Assembly: GCA_903905285.1 (NCBI GenBank)
Contig: CAIVFQ010000151.1
Coordinates: forward strand, 1 to 15,945
Length of the DNA: 15,945 bases
From: an uncultured Alphaproteobacteria bacterium
GTDB taxonomy: Bacteria > Pseudomonadota > Alphaproteobacteria > Paracaedibacterales > CAIULA01
Reading direction: 5' to 3'
The position numbers were made by a program, and so were the translations under genes. This document shows, one piece after another, positions 8,632 to 14,993 of the stretch; positions within the stretch are counted from its first letter, which is position 1, and every line of letters starts with the position of its first letter. Below the pieces are notes generated by a model that was given only the letters and a program-made list of their open reading frames with translations, was not told the DNA's origin and made no database searches.

Positions 8632-10608
8632 ATGACAATTCCCCCCAACGACTTAGCCAATGCCATCCGTTTCCTAAGCCTTGATGCTGTCGAAAAATCA
8701 GCCTCGGGCCATCCGGGCATGCCCATGGGCATGGCAGACGTTGCGACGGTTTTGTTTAAAGACTTTCTGAAGTTTAACCCGTTGGATGCAGCCTGGGCCA
8801 ACCGCGATCGGTTTGTGTTATCAGCGGGTCATGGATCGATGCTGTTGTACAGTTTGCTGTACTTAACAGGCTATCCTGATTGTACTTTGGATCAGATCAA
8901 GTCTTTTCGCCAATGGGGAAGTTTAACCGCTGGACACCCTGAATATGGTCACATGCCTGGCATTGAAACCACCACAGGCCCTTTGGGCCAGGGGTTAGCC
9001 ACCGCCGTGGGCATGGCCTTGGGTGAACGGTTGATGAACGCCCGTGTAGGTGATGAATTAATTAATCATTTCACCTATGTCATCGCCAGCGATGGAGACT
9101 TGATGGAGGGCATCAGCCAAGAGGCCATCTCGTTAGCGGGGCATTTGCGCCTTCATAAACTGATTGTGTTATTTGACGATAACGACATTACCATTGATGG
9201 CAGCACGCGCTTATCAACCTCTGATGATGTGTTGCAACGCTTTCAGGCCAGTGGGTGGAAGGCGATGCGCATTGATGGTCATGATCCGGCACAAATTCAT
9301 CATGCCCTCAGCCAAGCTCAAACCCATGATCGGCCAACCCTGATTGCGTGCAAAACGACCATCGCCAAGGGGGCGCCTACTAAGGCCGGCACCTCAGCCA
9401 GTCACGGCAGTCCTTTAGGGGCTGCAGAAGTCGCTGCAACTCGGGAAGCTTTGGGTTGGCCATACCCCCCCTTTGAAATTCCCGAGATGGTTTTGGCTGA
9501 ATGGCGAACCATTGGTCAGCGTCACCAACAATCCTATCACCAGTGGCAAAGTCATTATCAAAAGGCAACGTCCCAGCAAAAAGAAACCCTTGCCGGTGAA
9601 ATGGGAACGCAGTGGCACCAGCACCTTGATCAACTAAAAGAAAATTTCACCAAAGAACACCCCAAACAAGCCACCCGCCAATTATCACAAACAGCTTTAG
9701 AAACCTTGGTTCCTGAATTACCTTGCCTGATAGGGGGATCGGCCGACCTAAGCGGTTCGAACAATACCAAAACAAAAACCCACCATGCTGTTACAGTCGA
9801 AGATTTCAGCGGCAACTATGTGAATTATGGTATTCGCGAACATGGCATGGCCGCCGCCATGAACGGGTTATCGCTGTATGGAGGGTTCATCCCTTACGGC
9901 GGCACGTTTTTGGTGTTCAGTGATTACCTGCGTCCTGCCCTTCGGTTATCGGCTTTGATGCAACAAGGGGTTATTTATGTACTGACCCACGATTCGATTG
10001 GTTTGGGTGAAGATGGCCCAACTCATCAACCGATTGAACATCTAGCCAGTCTGCGCGCCATTCCCAACCTAAATGTTTTTAGACCAGCCGATGGCGTTGA
10101 GGTTGCTGAGTGTTGGCAATCGGCCTTAGAACAACGCAAAACCCCCTCAATCTTAGTCCTGAGTCGTCAGGCGATTACGCCGTTCCGTTTCCATGCTGTT
10201 GAGAATTTATGTGCCAAGGGTGGATATGTAGTACGGGGAGATGCGTTAACATCCCAGGTGGCTTTAATCGCCACAGGGTCAGAGCTTGGTATTGCCCTTG
10301 ATGCTCACGAACAATTGACAGAGAAAGGCATTCAAAGCCATGTGGTTTCCCTGCCTTGTTGGCGTCTGTTTGATCAACAGCCAGAGGCATACCGACAGCA
10401 GGTTTTGGGCCAAGGCTTACGGATCGCGATAGAGGCCGCCAGCGCCTTTGGCTGGTCATGCTATTTAAGACACGACGATATTTTCATAGGCATGAATGGC
10501 TTTGGCGCCTCCGCGCCTGCCAGCGCTCTTTACGAACAGTTCGGCATAACAGCGAATCATGTGATTCAGAGGGTTCAGGAAAAACTTTTAGAAAAGGACA
10601 AAAAATGA
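8632..10608 (+). CDS. tkt: transketolase
   Basis: Thiamine-diphosphate and Mg-dependent transfer of two-carbon ketol units, linking the non-oxidative pentose phosphate pathway to glycolysis. From ATG 8632 the protein is 658 residues, close to the family norm of about 660. Visible landmarks: SGHPGMPMGMAD (25-36), SAGHGSMLLY (64-73), GHPEYGHMPGIETTTGPLGQG (101-121), the ThDP/Mg motif SDGDLMEG...DDNDITIDG (153-190, with Asn184), and GIREHGM (400-406) with catalytic Glu403. A GTG at 8605 would add nine residues inside trxA; I prefer the ATG because MTIPPNDLANAIRFLSLDAV is the usual transketolase N-terminus. There is no strong ribosome binding site, so coupling to trxA is likely. The stop overlaps the gap start (ATGA). 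Confidence 0.97.
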   Translation: MTIPPNDLANAIRFLSLDAVEKSASGHPGMPMGMADVATVLFKDFLKFNPLDAAWANRDRFVLSAGHGSMLLYSLLYLTGYPDCTLDQIKSFRQWGSLTAGHPEYGHMPGIETTTGPLGQGLATAVGMALGERLMNARVGDELINHFTYVIASDGDLMEGISQEAISLAGHLRLHKLIVLFDDNDITIDGSTRLSTSDDVLQRFQASGWKAMRIDGHDPAQIHHALSQAQTHDRPTLIACKTTIAKGAPTKAGTSASHGSPLGAAEVAATREALGWPYPPFEIPEMVLAEWRTIGQRHQQSYHQWQSHYQKATSQQKETLAGEMGTQWHQHLDQLKENFTKEHPKQATRQLSQTALETLVPELPCLIGGSADLSGSNNTKTKTHHAVTVEDFSGNYVNYGIREHGMAAAMNGLSLYGGFIPYGGTFLVFSDYLRPALRLSALMQQGVIYVLTHDSIGLGEDGPTHQPIEHLASLRAIPNLNVFRPADGVEVAECWQSALEQRKTPSILVLSRQAITPFRFHAVENLCAKGGYVVRGDALTSQVALIATGSELGIALDAHEQLTEKGIQSHVVSLPCWRLFDQQPEAYRQQVLGQGLRIAIEAASAFGWSCYLRHDDIFIGMNGFGASAPASALYEQFGITANHVIQRVQEKLLEKDKK

Positions 10609-11609
10609 CAATAAGAGTTGCAATTAATGGATTTGGGCGCATTGGGCGCATGGTCTTACGAGCCTTGGCAGAATCAAACCGCGAAGACATTCACATTGTG
10701 GCCATTAACGATTTGGGTTCAGCCGCAACGAACGCCCATTTGTTGCAATACGACTCTGTTCACGGTCGTTTTCCCAAACCCATTCACGTTACGGATCATA
10801 CCTTAGACGTTGGGCTGGGTCCCATTCACCTTTTGGCCGAACCGAATCCAGAGAAATTACCCTGGGCAAAACATAATATTGACTTGGTGTTTGAATGTTC
10901 CGGCAGGTTCACCAAACGCGACGATGCGGCTAAGCATTTAACGGCTGGTGCCAAACGCGTGTTGATTTCAGCTCCGGCTGAGAATGCAGACATTACCGTT
11001 GTTTATGGCGTTAATCATCAAAATATTCAAAAGGATCATCTGATTTTATCGAATGCCTCGTGCACCACCAATTGCTTAGCACCCCTGGCAGCTGTGTTAC
11101 ACAAAGCCGTCGGCATTGAGTGTGGTTACATGACGACGATTCATTCCTACACCGGCGACCAACGACTGGTTGACACCCTTCACAGCGACCTAAGACGGTC
11201 ACGAGCTGCGGCTTTATCGATGATTCCCACATCAACAGGCGCTGCCAAAGCTGTTGGCCTGGTCTTGCCCGATTTAAAAGGCAAACTGGATGGCACATCT
11301 ATTCGCGTTCCTACCGCCAATGTTTCTGTGGTTGATTTTAAATTTAACAGCTTGAAACCCACCGCCGCCGCAGCCATTAACGAAGCCTTGCGACAAGCCG
11401 CCCAAGGGCACTTGAAAGGCGTTTTAAATGTGGTTGATGTCCCGTTGGTATCATGTGACTTTAATCACGACCCTCACAGTTCCATTGTTGATCTTGAACA
11501 GACCCAGGTTGTGGGCGATAAATTCTGCCGCGTCCTGTCATGGTATGACAATGAATGGGGCTTTTCGAACCGCATGTTAGATGTGGCATCTTATATAAAA
11601 GGGCTTTAG
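10605..11609 (+). CDS. gap: type I glyceraldehyde-3-phosphate dehydrogenase
   Basis: A 334-residue phosphorylating GAPDH converting glyceraldehyde 3-phosphate to 1,3-bisphosphoglycerate. The Rossmann motif INGFGRIGR is at 7-15, and AINDL with Asp36 at the end of the second strand favours NAD. SNASCTTNCLAP at 149-160 carries catalytic Cys153, and His180 in MTTIHSYTGDQRLVD is its partner. The phosphate-site region SMIPTSTGAAKAVGLVLP and the C-terminal YDNEWGFSNRMLDVA are all present. The ATG at 10605 overlaps the tkt stop by 4 bases with AAAAGGAC just upstream, so the pair is co-translated. In many alphaproteobacteria pgk follows tkt-gap; here a roughly 560-base gene-free region and then the folate operon follow instead. 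Confidence 0.97.
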   Translation: MTIRVAINGFGRIGRMVLRALAESNREDIHIVAINDLGSAATNAHLLQYDSVHGRFPKPIHVTDHTLDVGLGPIHLLAEPNPEKLPWAKHNIDLVFECSGRFTKRDDAAKHLTAGAKRVLISAPAENADITVVYGVNHQNIQKDHLILSNASCTTNCLAPLAAVLHKAVGIECGYMTTIHSYTGDQRLVDTLHSDLRRSRAAALSMIPTSTGAAKAVGLVLPDLKGKLDGTSIRVPTANVSVVDFKFNSLKPTAAAAINEALRQAAQGHLKGVLNVVDVPLVSCDFNHDPHSSIVDLEQTQVVGDKFCRVLSWYDNEWGFSNRMLDVASYIKGL

Positions 11610-11650
11610 ATAACACAGTGTGCTCGTTTTTGAGGTTGAACGGCCGGGGT

Positions 11651-11686
11651 AAAAAGAGATAAGGATGCCTATTGGCTCTCCTTTTT
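11651..11686 (+). terminator. possible weak terminator after gap
   Basis: AAAAAGAGA pairs with TCTCcTTTTT around an inner GCC-TATT-GGC hairpin, ending in five T residues. It lies 42-77 bases after the gap stop. The stem is AT-rich and asymmetric, so this is weak. Confidence 0.3.
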
Positions 11687-11743
11687 ATGGGCAGAATTAT
11701 GGCTTATATTGGGGCCCCCCTCGAAACCCCAAACCGCGACTCC

Positions 11744-11768
11744 GCAAAACAATTATTAATTGTTTTGC
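11744..11768. repeat. perfect 11-bp hairpin
   Basis: GCAAAACAATT, loop ATT, AATTGTTTTGC: an exact inverted repeat. No T-run follows outside the stem, so it is not a classical terminator. Function unknown; it may be part of an RNA or a protein-binding palindrome. Confidence 0.6.
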
Positions 11769-11832
11769 CCGCCGCGCACCTCAACATGACTCTCCGTTTA
11801 CCTCGAAATCTTGCGATTTTGGGCACATCTCG

Positions 11833-11854
11833 TCATCGGGTTCCACACCGATGA
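11833..11854. repeat. perfect 7-bp hairpin
   Basis: TCATCGG, 8-base loop, CCGATGA. One of a row of hairpins in this gene-free region. Confidence 0.5.
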
Positions 11855-11863
11855 AAATTCGTC

Positions 11864-11892
11864 TATAGTGACGAAGCGCTTCCATCACTATA
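11864..11892. repeat. 8-bp inverted repeat around a second palindrome
   Basis: TATAGTGA (11864-11871) and TCACTATA (11885-11892) flank the palindrome GAAGCGCTTC (11873-11882), giving a nested hairpin or a two-part symmetric protein site. Confidence 0.55.
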
Positions 11893-11898
11893 AACAAG

Positions 11899-11932
11899 GC
11901 AACCCTGTTTTAAAAACAAGGGGGGCTTTTTT
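11899..11932 (+). terminator. intrinsic terminator
   Basis: CCCTG-TT pairs with AA-CAAGGG (one bulged A, 11903-11922), extended by GC/GC at 11899-11900 and 11925-11926, and followed at once by six T residues (11927-11932). It lies about 290 bases after gap, so it ends either a long gap 3' UTR or a separate small RNA. A GGGCTTT/AAAGCCC hairpin (11923-11939) overlaps the T-run and gives an alternative fold. Confidence 0.55.
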
Positions 11933-11946
11933 AAAGCCCAATCACG

Positions 11947-11965
11947 CACCCGACACATTCGGGTG
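11947..11965. repeat. 7-bp hairpin, possible second terminator
   Basis: CACCCGA, loop CACAT, TCGGGTG, then TTTCT. The stem is GC-rich but the T-run is short, so termination is only possible, not likely. Confidence 0.4.
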
Positions 11966-12079
11966 TTTCTAGCTCCACCAAGAATAAGAATAACGAAAAA
12001 AAGTTAACGAATGATGAGTCCAGAAAATTAACAAAAAAACCTGTTATTACTAACAGATGAAATCTTCCCTAATTCCTTA

Positions 12080-12124
12080 GGAGGAATCATTGACAGCCTC
12101 GTAAACGTTGTTTAGGATTCCTCC
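12080..12124. promoter_or_regulatory. 9-bp inverted repeat bracketing the folate-operon promoter (candidate operator)
   Basis: GGAGGAATC (12080-12088) and its exact complement GATTCCTCC (12116-12124) are separated by 27 bases. The left arm abuts the -35 box and the right arm overlaps the -10 box. This geometry would suit a repressor or bridging regulator, but no regulator gene is in the window. An alternative local hairpin, ATTCCT-TAGG-AGGAAT (12072-12087), uses the left arm. Confidence 0.4.
12090..12118 (+). promoter_or_regulatory. sigma-70-type promoter of the folate operon
   Basis: Exact -35 TTGACA (12090-12095), a 17-base spacer and -10 TAGGAT (12113-12118, 4 of 6 matches to TATAAT). Transcription would start near 12125, about 43 bases before the folB GTG. 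Placement directly before the operon supports the call. Confidence 0.6.
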
Positions 12125-12127
12125 ATC

Positions 12128-12166
12128 ATGGATGGCAGGTTCTTTTTAATGGCAATGTCGAATTAA
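12128..12166 (+). CDS. possible 12-codon leader ORF before folB
   Basis: ATG at 12128 opens MDGRFFLMAMSN and ends at a TAA one base before the folB GTG. The ATG would lie only about 3 bases from the predicted transcript start, so it would be near-leaderless. folB has no ribosome binding site of its own, so coupled re-initiation after this ORF is conceivable. Such a short ORF can occur by chance, so this is speculative. Confidence 0.2.
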   Translation: MDGRFFLMAMSN

Positions 12167-12167
12167 G

Positions 12168-12581
12168 GTGTTTAATTTCAACAAAACTTTTTTCAAACTT
12201 TCAATATCAGATTTACGAATCTGGGTTCACCTTGGATGTACAGACCAAGAGAAATTTCACGCTCAGCTTGTTAGCTTTACGATCGACTTAGTGTTCAAAG
12301 CTCCGCCAAAAGCAATTGCGAGCGATAGACTTGAGGACACTGCTTGTTACTTTAAGATTGTTCAGGATATTAAATCTCTTTGCCAAAGAACGCCTTTCAA
12401 TCTCATCGAACGCCTTACAACTGATGTTTACAAAGCCATAGATGTCTCTTTGGGTGGTCAAAAATCCCTTATTTCTTTTATTAACGTTACAACGCATAAA
12501 ATAGCGCCACCAGTCCAGGACGTCCACGGTGGCGTTTCTTTTACGTATTGTGATGCGCCTTCTAAGGTGAAAGAGCCATGA
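12168..12581 (+). CDS. folB: dihydroneopterin aldolase
   Basis: Converts 7,8-dihydroneopterin to 6-hydroxymethyl-7,8-dihydropterin plus glycolaldehyde. The 137-residue protein shows the FolB pattern: ISDLRIWVHLGCTDQEKFHAQ (13-33, with the family's Glu at 28), SDRLEDTACYFKI (52-64), FNLIERL (77-83, Glu81) and INVTTHKIAPPV (105-116, with the catalytic-type Lys111). Chlamydiae carry a divergent form of this gene, folX, at the head of the same cluster. The start is GTG 12168; no ATG lies in frame before the upstream stop at 12147-12149, and no Shine-Dalgarno precedes the GTG. It is the first gene of the operon, with its promoter at 12090-12118, and it overlaps folKP by 4 bases (ATGA). Divergence from standard FolB is noticeable but the key residues remain. 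Confidence 0.87.
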   Translation: MFNFNKTFFKLSISDLRIWVHLGCTDQEKFHAQLVSFTIDLVFKAPPKAIASDRLEDTACYFKIVQDIKSLCQRTPFNLIERLTTDVYKAIDVSLGGQKSLISFINVTTHKIAPPVQDVHGGVSFTYCDAPSKVKEP

Positions 12582-13849
12582 TTTATATTAGCATAGGCTC
12601 CAACTTAGGAAACCGTATCGGCAATCTAAGACAAGCTGTCGATTTACTCAAAAAACGTTACTTAAGAAATGTTCGTTGTTCTATTGTATTGGAAACGACG
12701 TGCATTTTACCAAATGATGCCCCGTCATCTTGGAATAAGCCGTTTTTAAACATGGTGGTCACGGGCGAAACAGACTTATCACCAGAGCAGTTGCTTGTAG
12801 GGCTAAAGTCAATAGAGTCTGAATTGGGACGCCCCAAAGAGTATGAAAGATGGTCGCCTCGCATCATTGATTTGGATATTCTTTTGTGGGGGGATCTTAA
12901 ATTAGAAACGCCCCAACTTAAAATTCCGCACCCTGAATTGGAAAATAGGCCCTTTTTATTACATCTGCTGGCTCTGTTAGGGGTAGATTTTCTCAATAAT
13001 ACAATCTTTCATAATTGTTTCTTAAAGAGTTTGGTTTTATACCCCCAGTTTGTCGGAATCGTTAACATTACGAATGATTCTTTCTCAGATGGGGGGCAAT
13101 TTAACAAACCCGATCAGGCGATTGCACAGGTTCTTAAACTTGCGGCAGAGGGAGCCAGTGTCATTGAAGTAGGCGCCCAGTCCACAAGACCTGGCGCAAT
13201 CATACAAACACCCGATGAAGAATATACCTACTTAGAACCTGTCTTAGAGGCGCTTAAGCCCTTGGCACAGCAGGGGAACATAACGCTCAGTTTAGATACA
13301 TTTTGGCCATCGGTCATTCGTGATGCCCTTGATCACTACCCTATTTCATGGATTAATGACGTAAAGGGCGACCTTGATGATAAGACGTTAAAATTTATCG
13401 CTGAACGGGATTGTAAAGTGTGTCTAATGCATTCTTTAGGAATTCCCCCACGAGCAGACGTTATTTTGCCACCCGATCAAAGACCGATGGACGTCATAAT
13501 CCAGTGGGCTCAGAAAAATATCGACCGTCTTCTTAGCCTTGGGTTTAAACCCAACAACATCATCATTGATCCAGGTATTGGTTTTGGAAAGTCTATTTAC
13601 CAAAGCATAGAAATTTTACGACATCTTGACGCATTAAAAACACTCAACACCCAAATACTTATTGGGCATTCAAGAAAATCTTATATAGAGGCTTTCTCGG
13701 CAGAAAAAGCAGCACAGAGAGATTTAGAAACAATTGCTATTTCGGCAACTTTAAAACATAAAGTCGATTTTTTGCGTGTCCATAACGTGGCCGATCATAT
13801 GCGTTTTTTCGCAGCCTACGAGACCTTCACGGAAAGATATCAAACATAA
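12578..13849 (+). CDS. folKP: bifunctional HPPK-DHPS fusion (FolK-FolP)
   Basis: A 423-residue fusion that pyrophosphorylates 6-hydroxymethyl-dihydropterin and then condenses it with pABA to dihydropteroate. The FolK domain (about 1-135) has SIGSNLGNR (5-13), PKEYERWSPRIIDLDILLWGD (86-106, Mg ligands Asp98 and Asp100) and IPHPELENRPFLLHLL. The FolP domain (about 155-415) has GIVNITNDSFSDGG (160-173), VGAQSTRPG (198-206), SLDTFWPS (238-245), INDVKG (259-264), CLMHS (282-286), IIIDPGIGFGKS (328-339), IGHSRKSYIE (362-371, Lys367) and RVHNV (400-404). The AQSTRP form in place of the common GESTRP, and RVHNV in place of RVHDV, are variants. FolK-FolP fusion in this order is typical of chlamydiae and eukaryotes and not of free-living alphaproteobacteria. 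It overlaps folB by 4 bases and folA by 1. Confidence 0.94.
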   Translation: MIYISIGSNLGNRIGNLRQAVDLLKKRYLRNVRCSIVLETTCILPNDAPSSWNKPFLNMVVTGETDLSPEQLLVGLKSIESELGRPKEYERWSPRIIDLDILLWGDLKLETPQLKIPHPELENRPFLLHLLALLGVDFLNNTIFHNCFLKSLVLYPQFVGIVNITNDSFSDGGQFNKPDQAIAQVLKLAAEGASVIEVGAQSTRPGAIIQTPDEEYTYLEPVLEALKPLAQQGNITLSLDTFWPSVIRDALDHYPISWINDVKGDLDDKTLKFIAERDCKVCLMHSLGIPPRADVILPPDQRPMDVIIQWAQKNIDRLLSLGFKPNNIIIDPGIGFGKSIYQSIEILRHLDALKTLNTQILIGHSRKSYIEAFSAEKAAQRDLETIAISATLKHKVDFLRVHNVADHMRFFAAYETFTERYQT

Positions 13850-14340
13850 TGAACATTGTAGGGATCATGGCTGCAACGGCAACAGGGGTAATTGGAAAGG
13901 ATAATGGCTTACCTTGGAACTATCCTGAGGAACTGGATCACTTTAGAATGCTGACAAAAGGTCACAGGATGATCATGGGCCAAAGAACCTTTGAAACAAC
14001 ACCAACAGACCTTTTTTTAGAGAGAACGCCAATTGTTTTTTCTCAAGAGGATTCTTTTAAAAACCCTTATGGCTGCACTGTTAGGGACCTAGAAGAATGC
14101 CTTACCCTTATACAAACCTTTCAGGATTCAGGAAAAATTTTCATGATTGGGGGTGCAGAGATTGCCCATTTATTTTTAGAGGCAGCCTTAATATCCTCCT
14201 TCATCTTAACGAAAATTCATCATCCCTACCCTGGAGATACATACTTGAATCTGAAATTTTTTGAGGGGTGGAGCGAAGAAATTTTGACCTCAAACCTGCT
14301 TTATACAATTATCCATCTAACACCAAAGGACACACCATGA
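13849..14340 (+). CDS. folA: dihydrofolate reductase
   Basis: Reduces 7,8-dihydrofolate to tetrahydrofolate with NADPH. A 163-residue protein of normal DHFR length. IMAATATGVIGKDNGLPWNYPEELDHF (6-32) holds the substrate pocket, with Glu28 where E. coli has Asp27. HRMIMGQRTFET (39-50) and FMIGGAEIAHLFL (98-110) are the NADPH-binding blocks, and TKIHHPYPGDTYLN (121-134) is the C-terminal signature. The ATG overlaps the folKP stop by one base (TAATG), and the stop overlaps the next ATG (ATGA). The family is clear. The sequence is shorter at the SIGRPLPGR position (reads TPTDLFLERTPIVFS), as in many divergent DHFRs. Confidence 0.94.
   Translation: MNIVGIMAATATGVIGKDNGLPWNYPEELDHFRMLTKGHRMIMGQRTFETTPTDLFLERTPIVFSQEDSFKNPYGCTVRDLEECLTLIQTFQDSGKIFMIGGAEIAHLFLEAALISSFILTKIHHPYPGDTYLNLKFFEGWSEEILTSNLLYTIIHLTPKDTP
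14325..14330 (+). promoter_or_regulatory. ribosome binding site deciding the CADD start
   Basis: AAAGGA with a 6-base spacer before ATG 14337. It selects this ATG over the in-frame 14268 start, which would add 23 residues lying inside folA. Confidence 0.7.
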
Positions 14341-14993
14341 CAATTTGCCAAATTCTTGATTCATCCCTTGAGTCTCTGCATTTATTGAAGCACCCTTTTT
14401 ACCAAGCATGGAACGAAGGCCACCTTAGTACCGAGACATTAAAAACATACGCGAAAGAATACTACCATCATGTGGCGGCCTTTCCCCGTTATATAAGCCA
14501 AATTCACACCTTATGTCCCGATATAAAAGCACGGCAAATCTTGCTAGAAAATTTGATTGATGAGGAACAAGGCAAAGACAACCACCCCGACCTTTGGATG
14601 CGTTTTGCAGAAGGACTAGGGATTTCCAGAGAAGAAACCGACCAACCAGCCTTGTTGCCCACAACGTCTGGCCTTGTTGAGGGATACTTTGATTTGGTCA
14701 AAACTGATTACGCAACCGGCCTTGGGGCCCTTTATGCTTATGAACGGCAAACGCCCGCCGTTTCTCGGTCTAAAATTGAGGGGTTAAAAAAGCATTACGC
14801 TATAACTGATGAAAGAACCTTGGAATTTTTTACGGTTCACCAAAAAACCGATGAATGGCATACCGCAGAACTTGCTGGCTTACTGGAAAAGCTTGGCCCC
14901 GCTGAACAAGAAAAAGGCGCTCAAGGGGCTCAAAAAGGAGCTCACCTGTTGTGGTCATTTCTTGATGGGATGATGAGCATCCATGCACATTAA
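14337..14993 (+). CDS. CADD-type self-sacrificing p-aminobenzoate synthase (TenA/PqqC-like fold)
   Basis: A 218-residue helical protein of the CADD family (chlamydial CT610). CADD replaces PabA/B/C by making p-aminobenzoate from its own side chains with a dinuclear metal site and O2. Aligned by eye with C. trachomatis CADD (offset 5-6 residues), all six metal ligands can be placed: Glu76, His83, Glu136, His168, Asp172 and His175, in the DEEQG...NHPDLW, YERQ and HQKTDEWH motifs. The tyrosines reported as important (27 and 43) correspond to Tyr22 and Tyr38, and the lysine reported as amino donor (152) to Lys146. It lies directly between folA and a FolC2-like gene, which fits pABA supply. The alternative, a PqqC- or TenA-type enzyme, is unlikely: no pqq or thiamine genes are near. 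The last 11 bases overlap the next gene. Confidence 0.9.
   Translation: MTICQILDSSLESLHLLKHPFYQAWNEGHLSTETLKTYAKEYYHHVAAFPRYISQIHTLCPDIKARQILLENLIDEEQGKDNHPDLWMRFAEGLGISREETDQPALLPTTSGLVEGYFDLVKTDYATGLGALYAYERQTPAVSRSKIEGLKKHYAITDERTLEFFTVHQKTDEWHTAELAGLLEKLGPAEQEKGAQGAQKGAHLLWSFLDGMMSIHAH

Larger units (their letters stand above)
11610..12167. other. structured intergenic region between gap and the folate operon
   Basis: No convincing gene in 558 bases. Two short plus-strand ORFs (11665-11868, 11672-11854) resemble nothing I know and cross strong hairpins. It contains a series of inverted repeats (11744-11768, 11833-11854, 11864-11892, 11947-11965), one intrinsic terminator (11899-11932), and a promoter within an inverted repeat (12080-12124). 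I checked for tRNA, tmRNA, 6S, SRP and RNase P RNA signatures by eye and found none. Confidence 0.6.

Noticed and set aside
11665-11868. Two overlapping short plus-strand ORFs after gap
   Set aside because: No recognisable family, no clear ribosome binding site, and both run across strong hairpins; the region looks like RNA structure or spacer, not coding.
11895-11980. CCACCA at 11975-11980 suggesting a tRNA or tmRNA 3' end
   Set aside because: The preceding bases do not form an acceptor stem with anything upstream, and the nearby 7-base loop lacks the T-loop consensus.
12080-12104. AGGAGG at 12079-12084 as a ribosome binding site for a leader peptide starting at ATT or TTG 12089-12090
   Set aside because: The same bases carry an exact -35 TTGACA with proper spacing to a -10 box, so this stretch is more likely promoter DNA upstream of the transcript.
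14337-14993. Annotation as PqqC or TenA/thiaminase
   Set aside because: The fold is shared, but the ligand pattern and the folate operon position match CADD, and no PQQ or thiamine genes are nearby.
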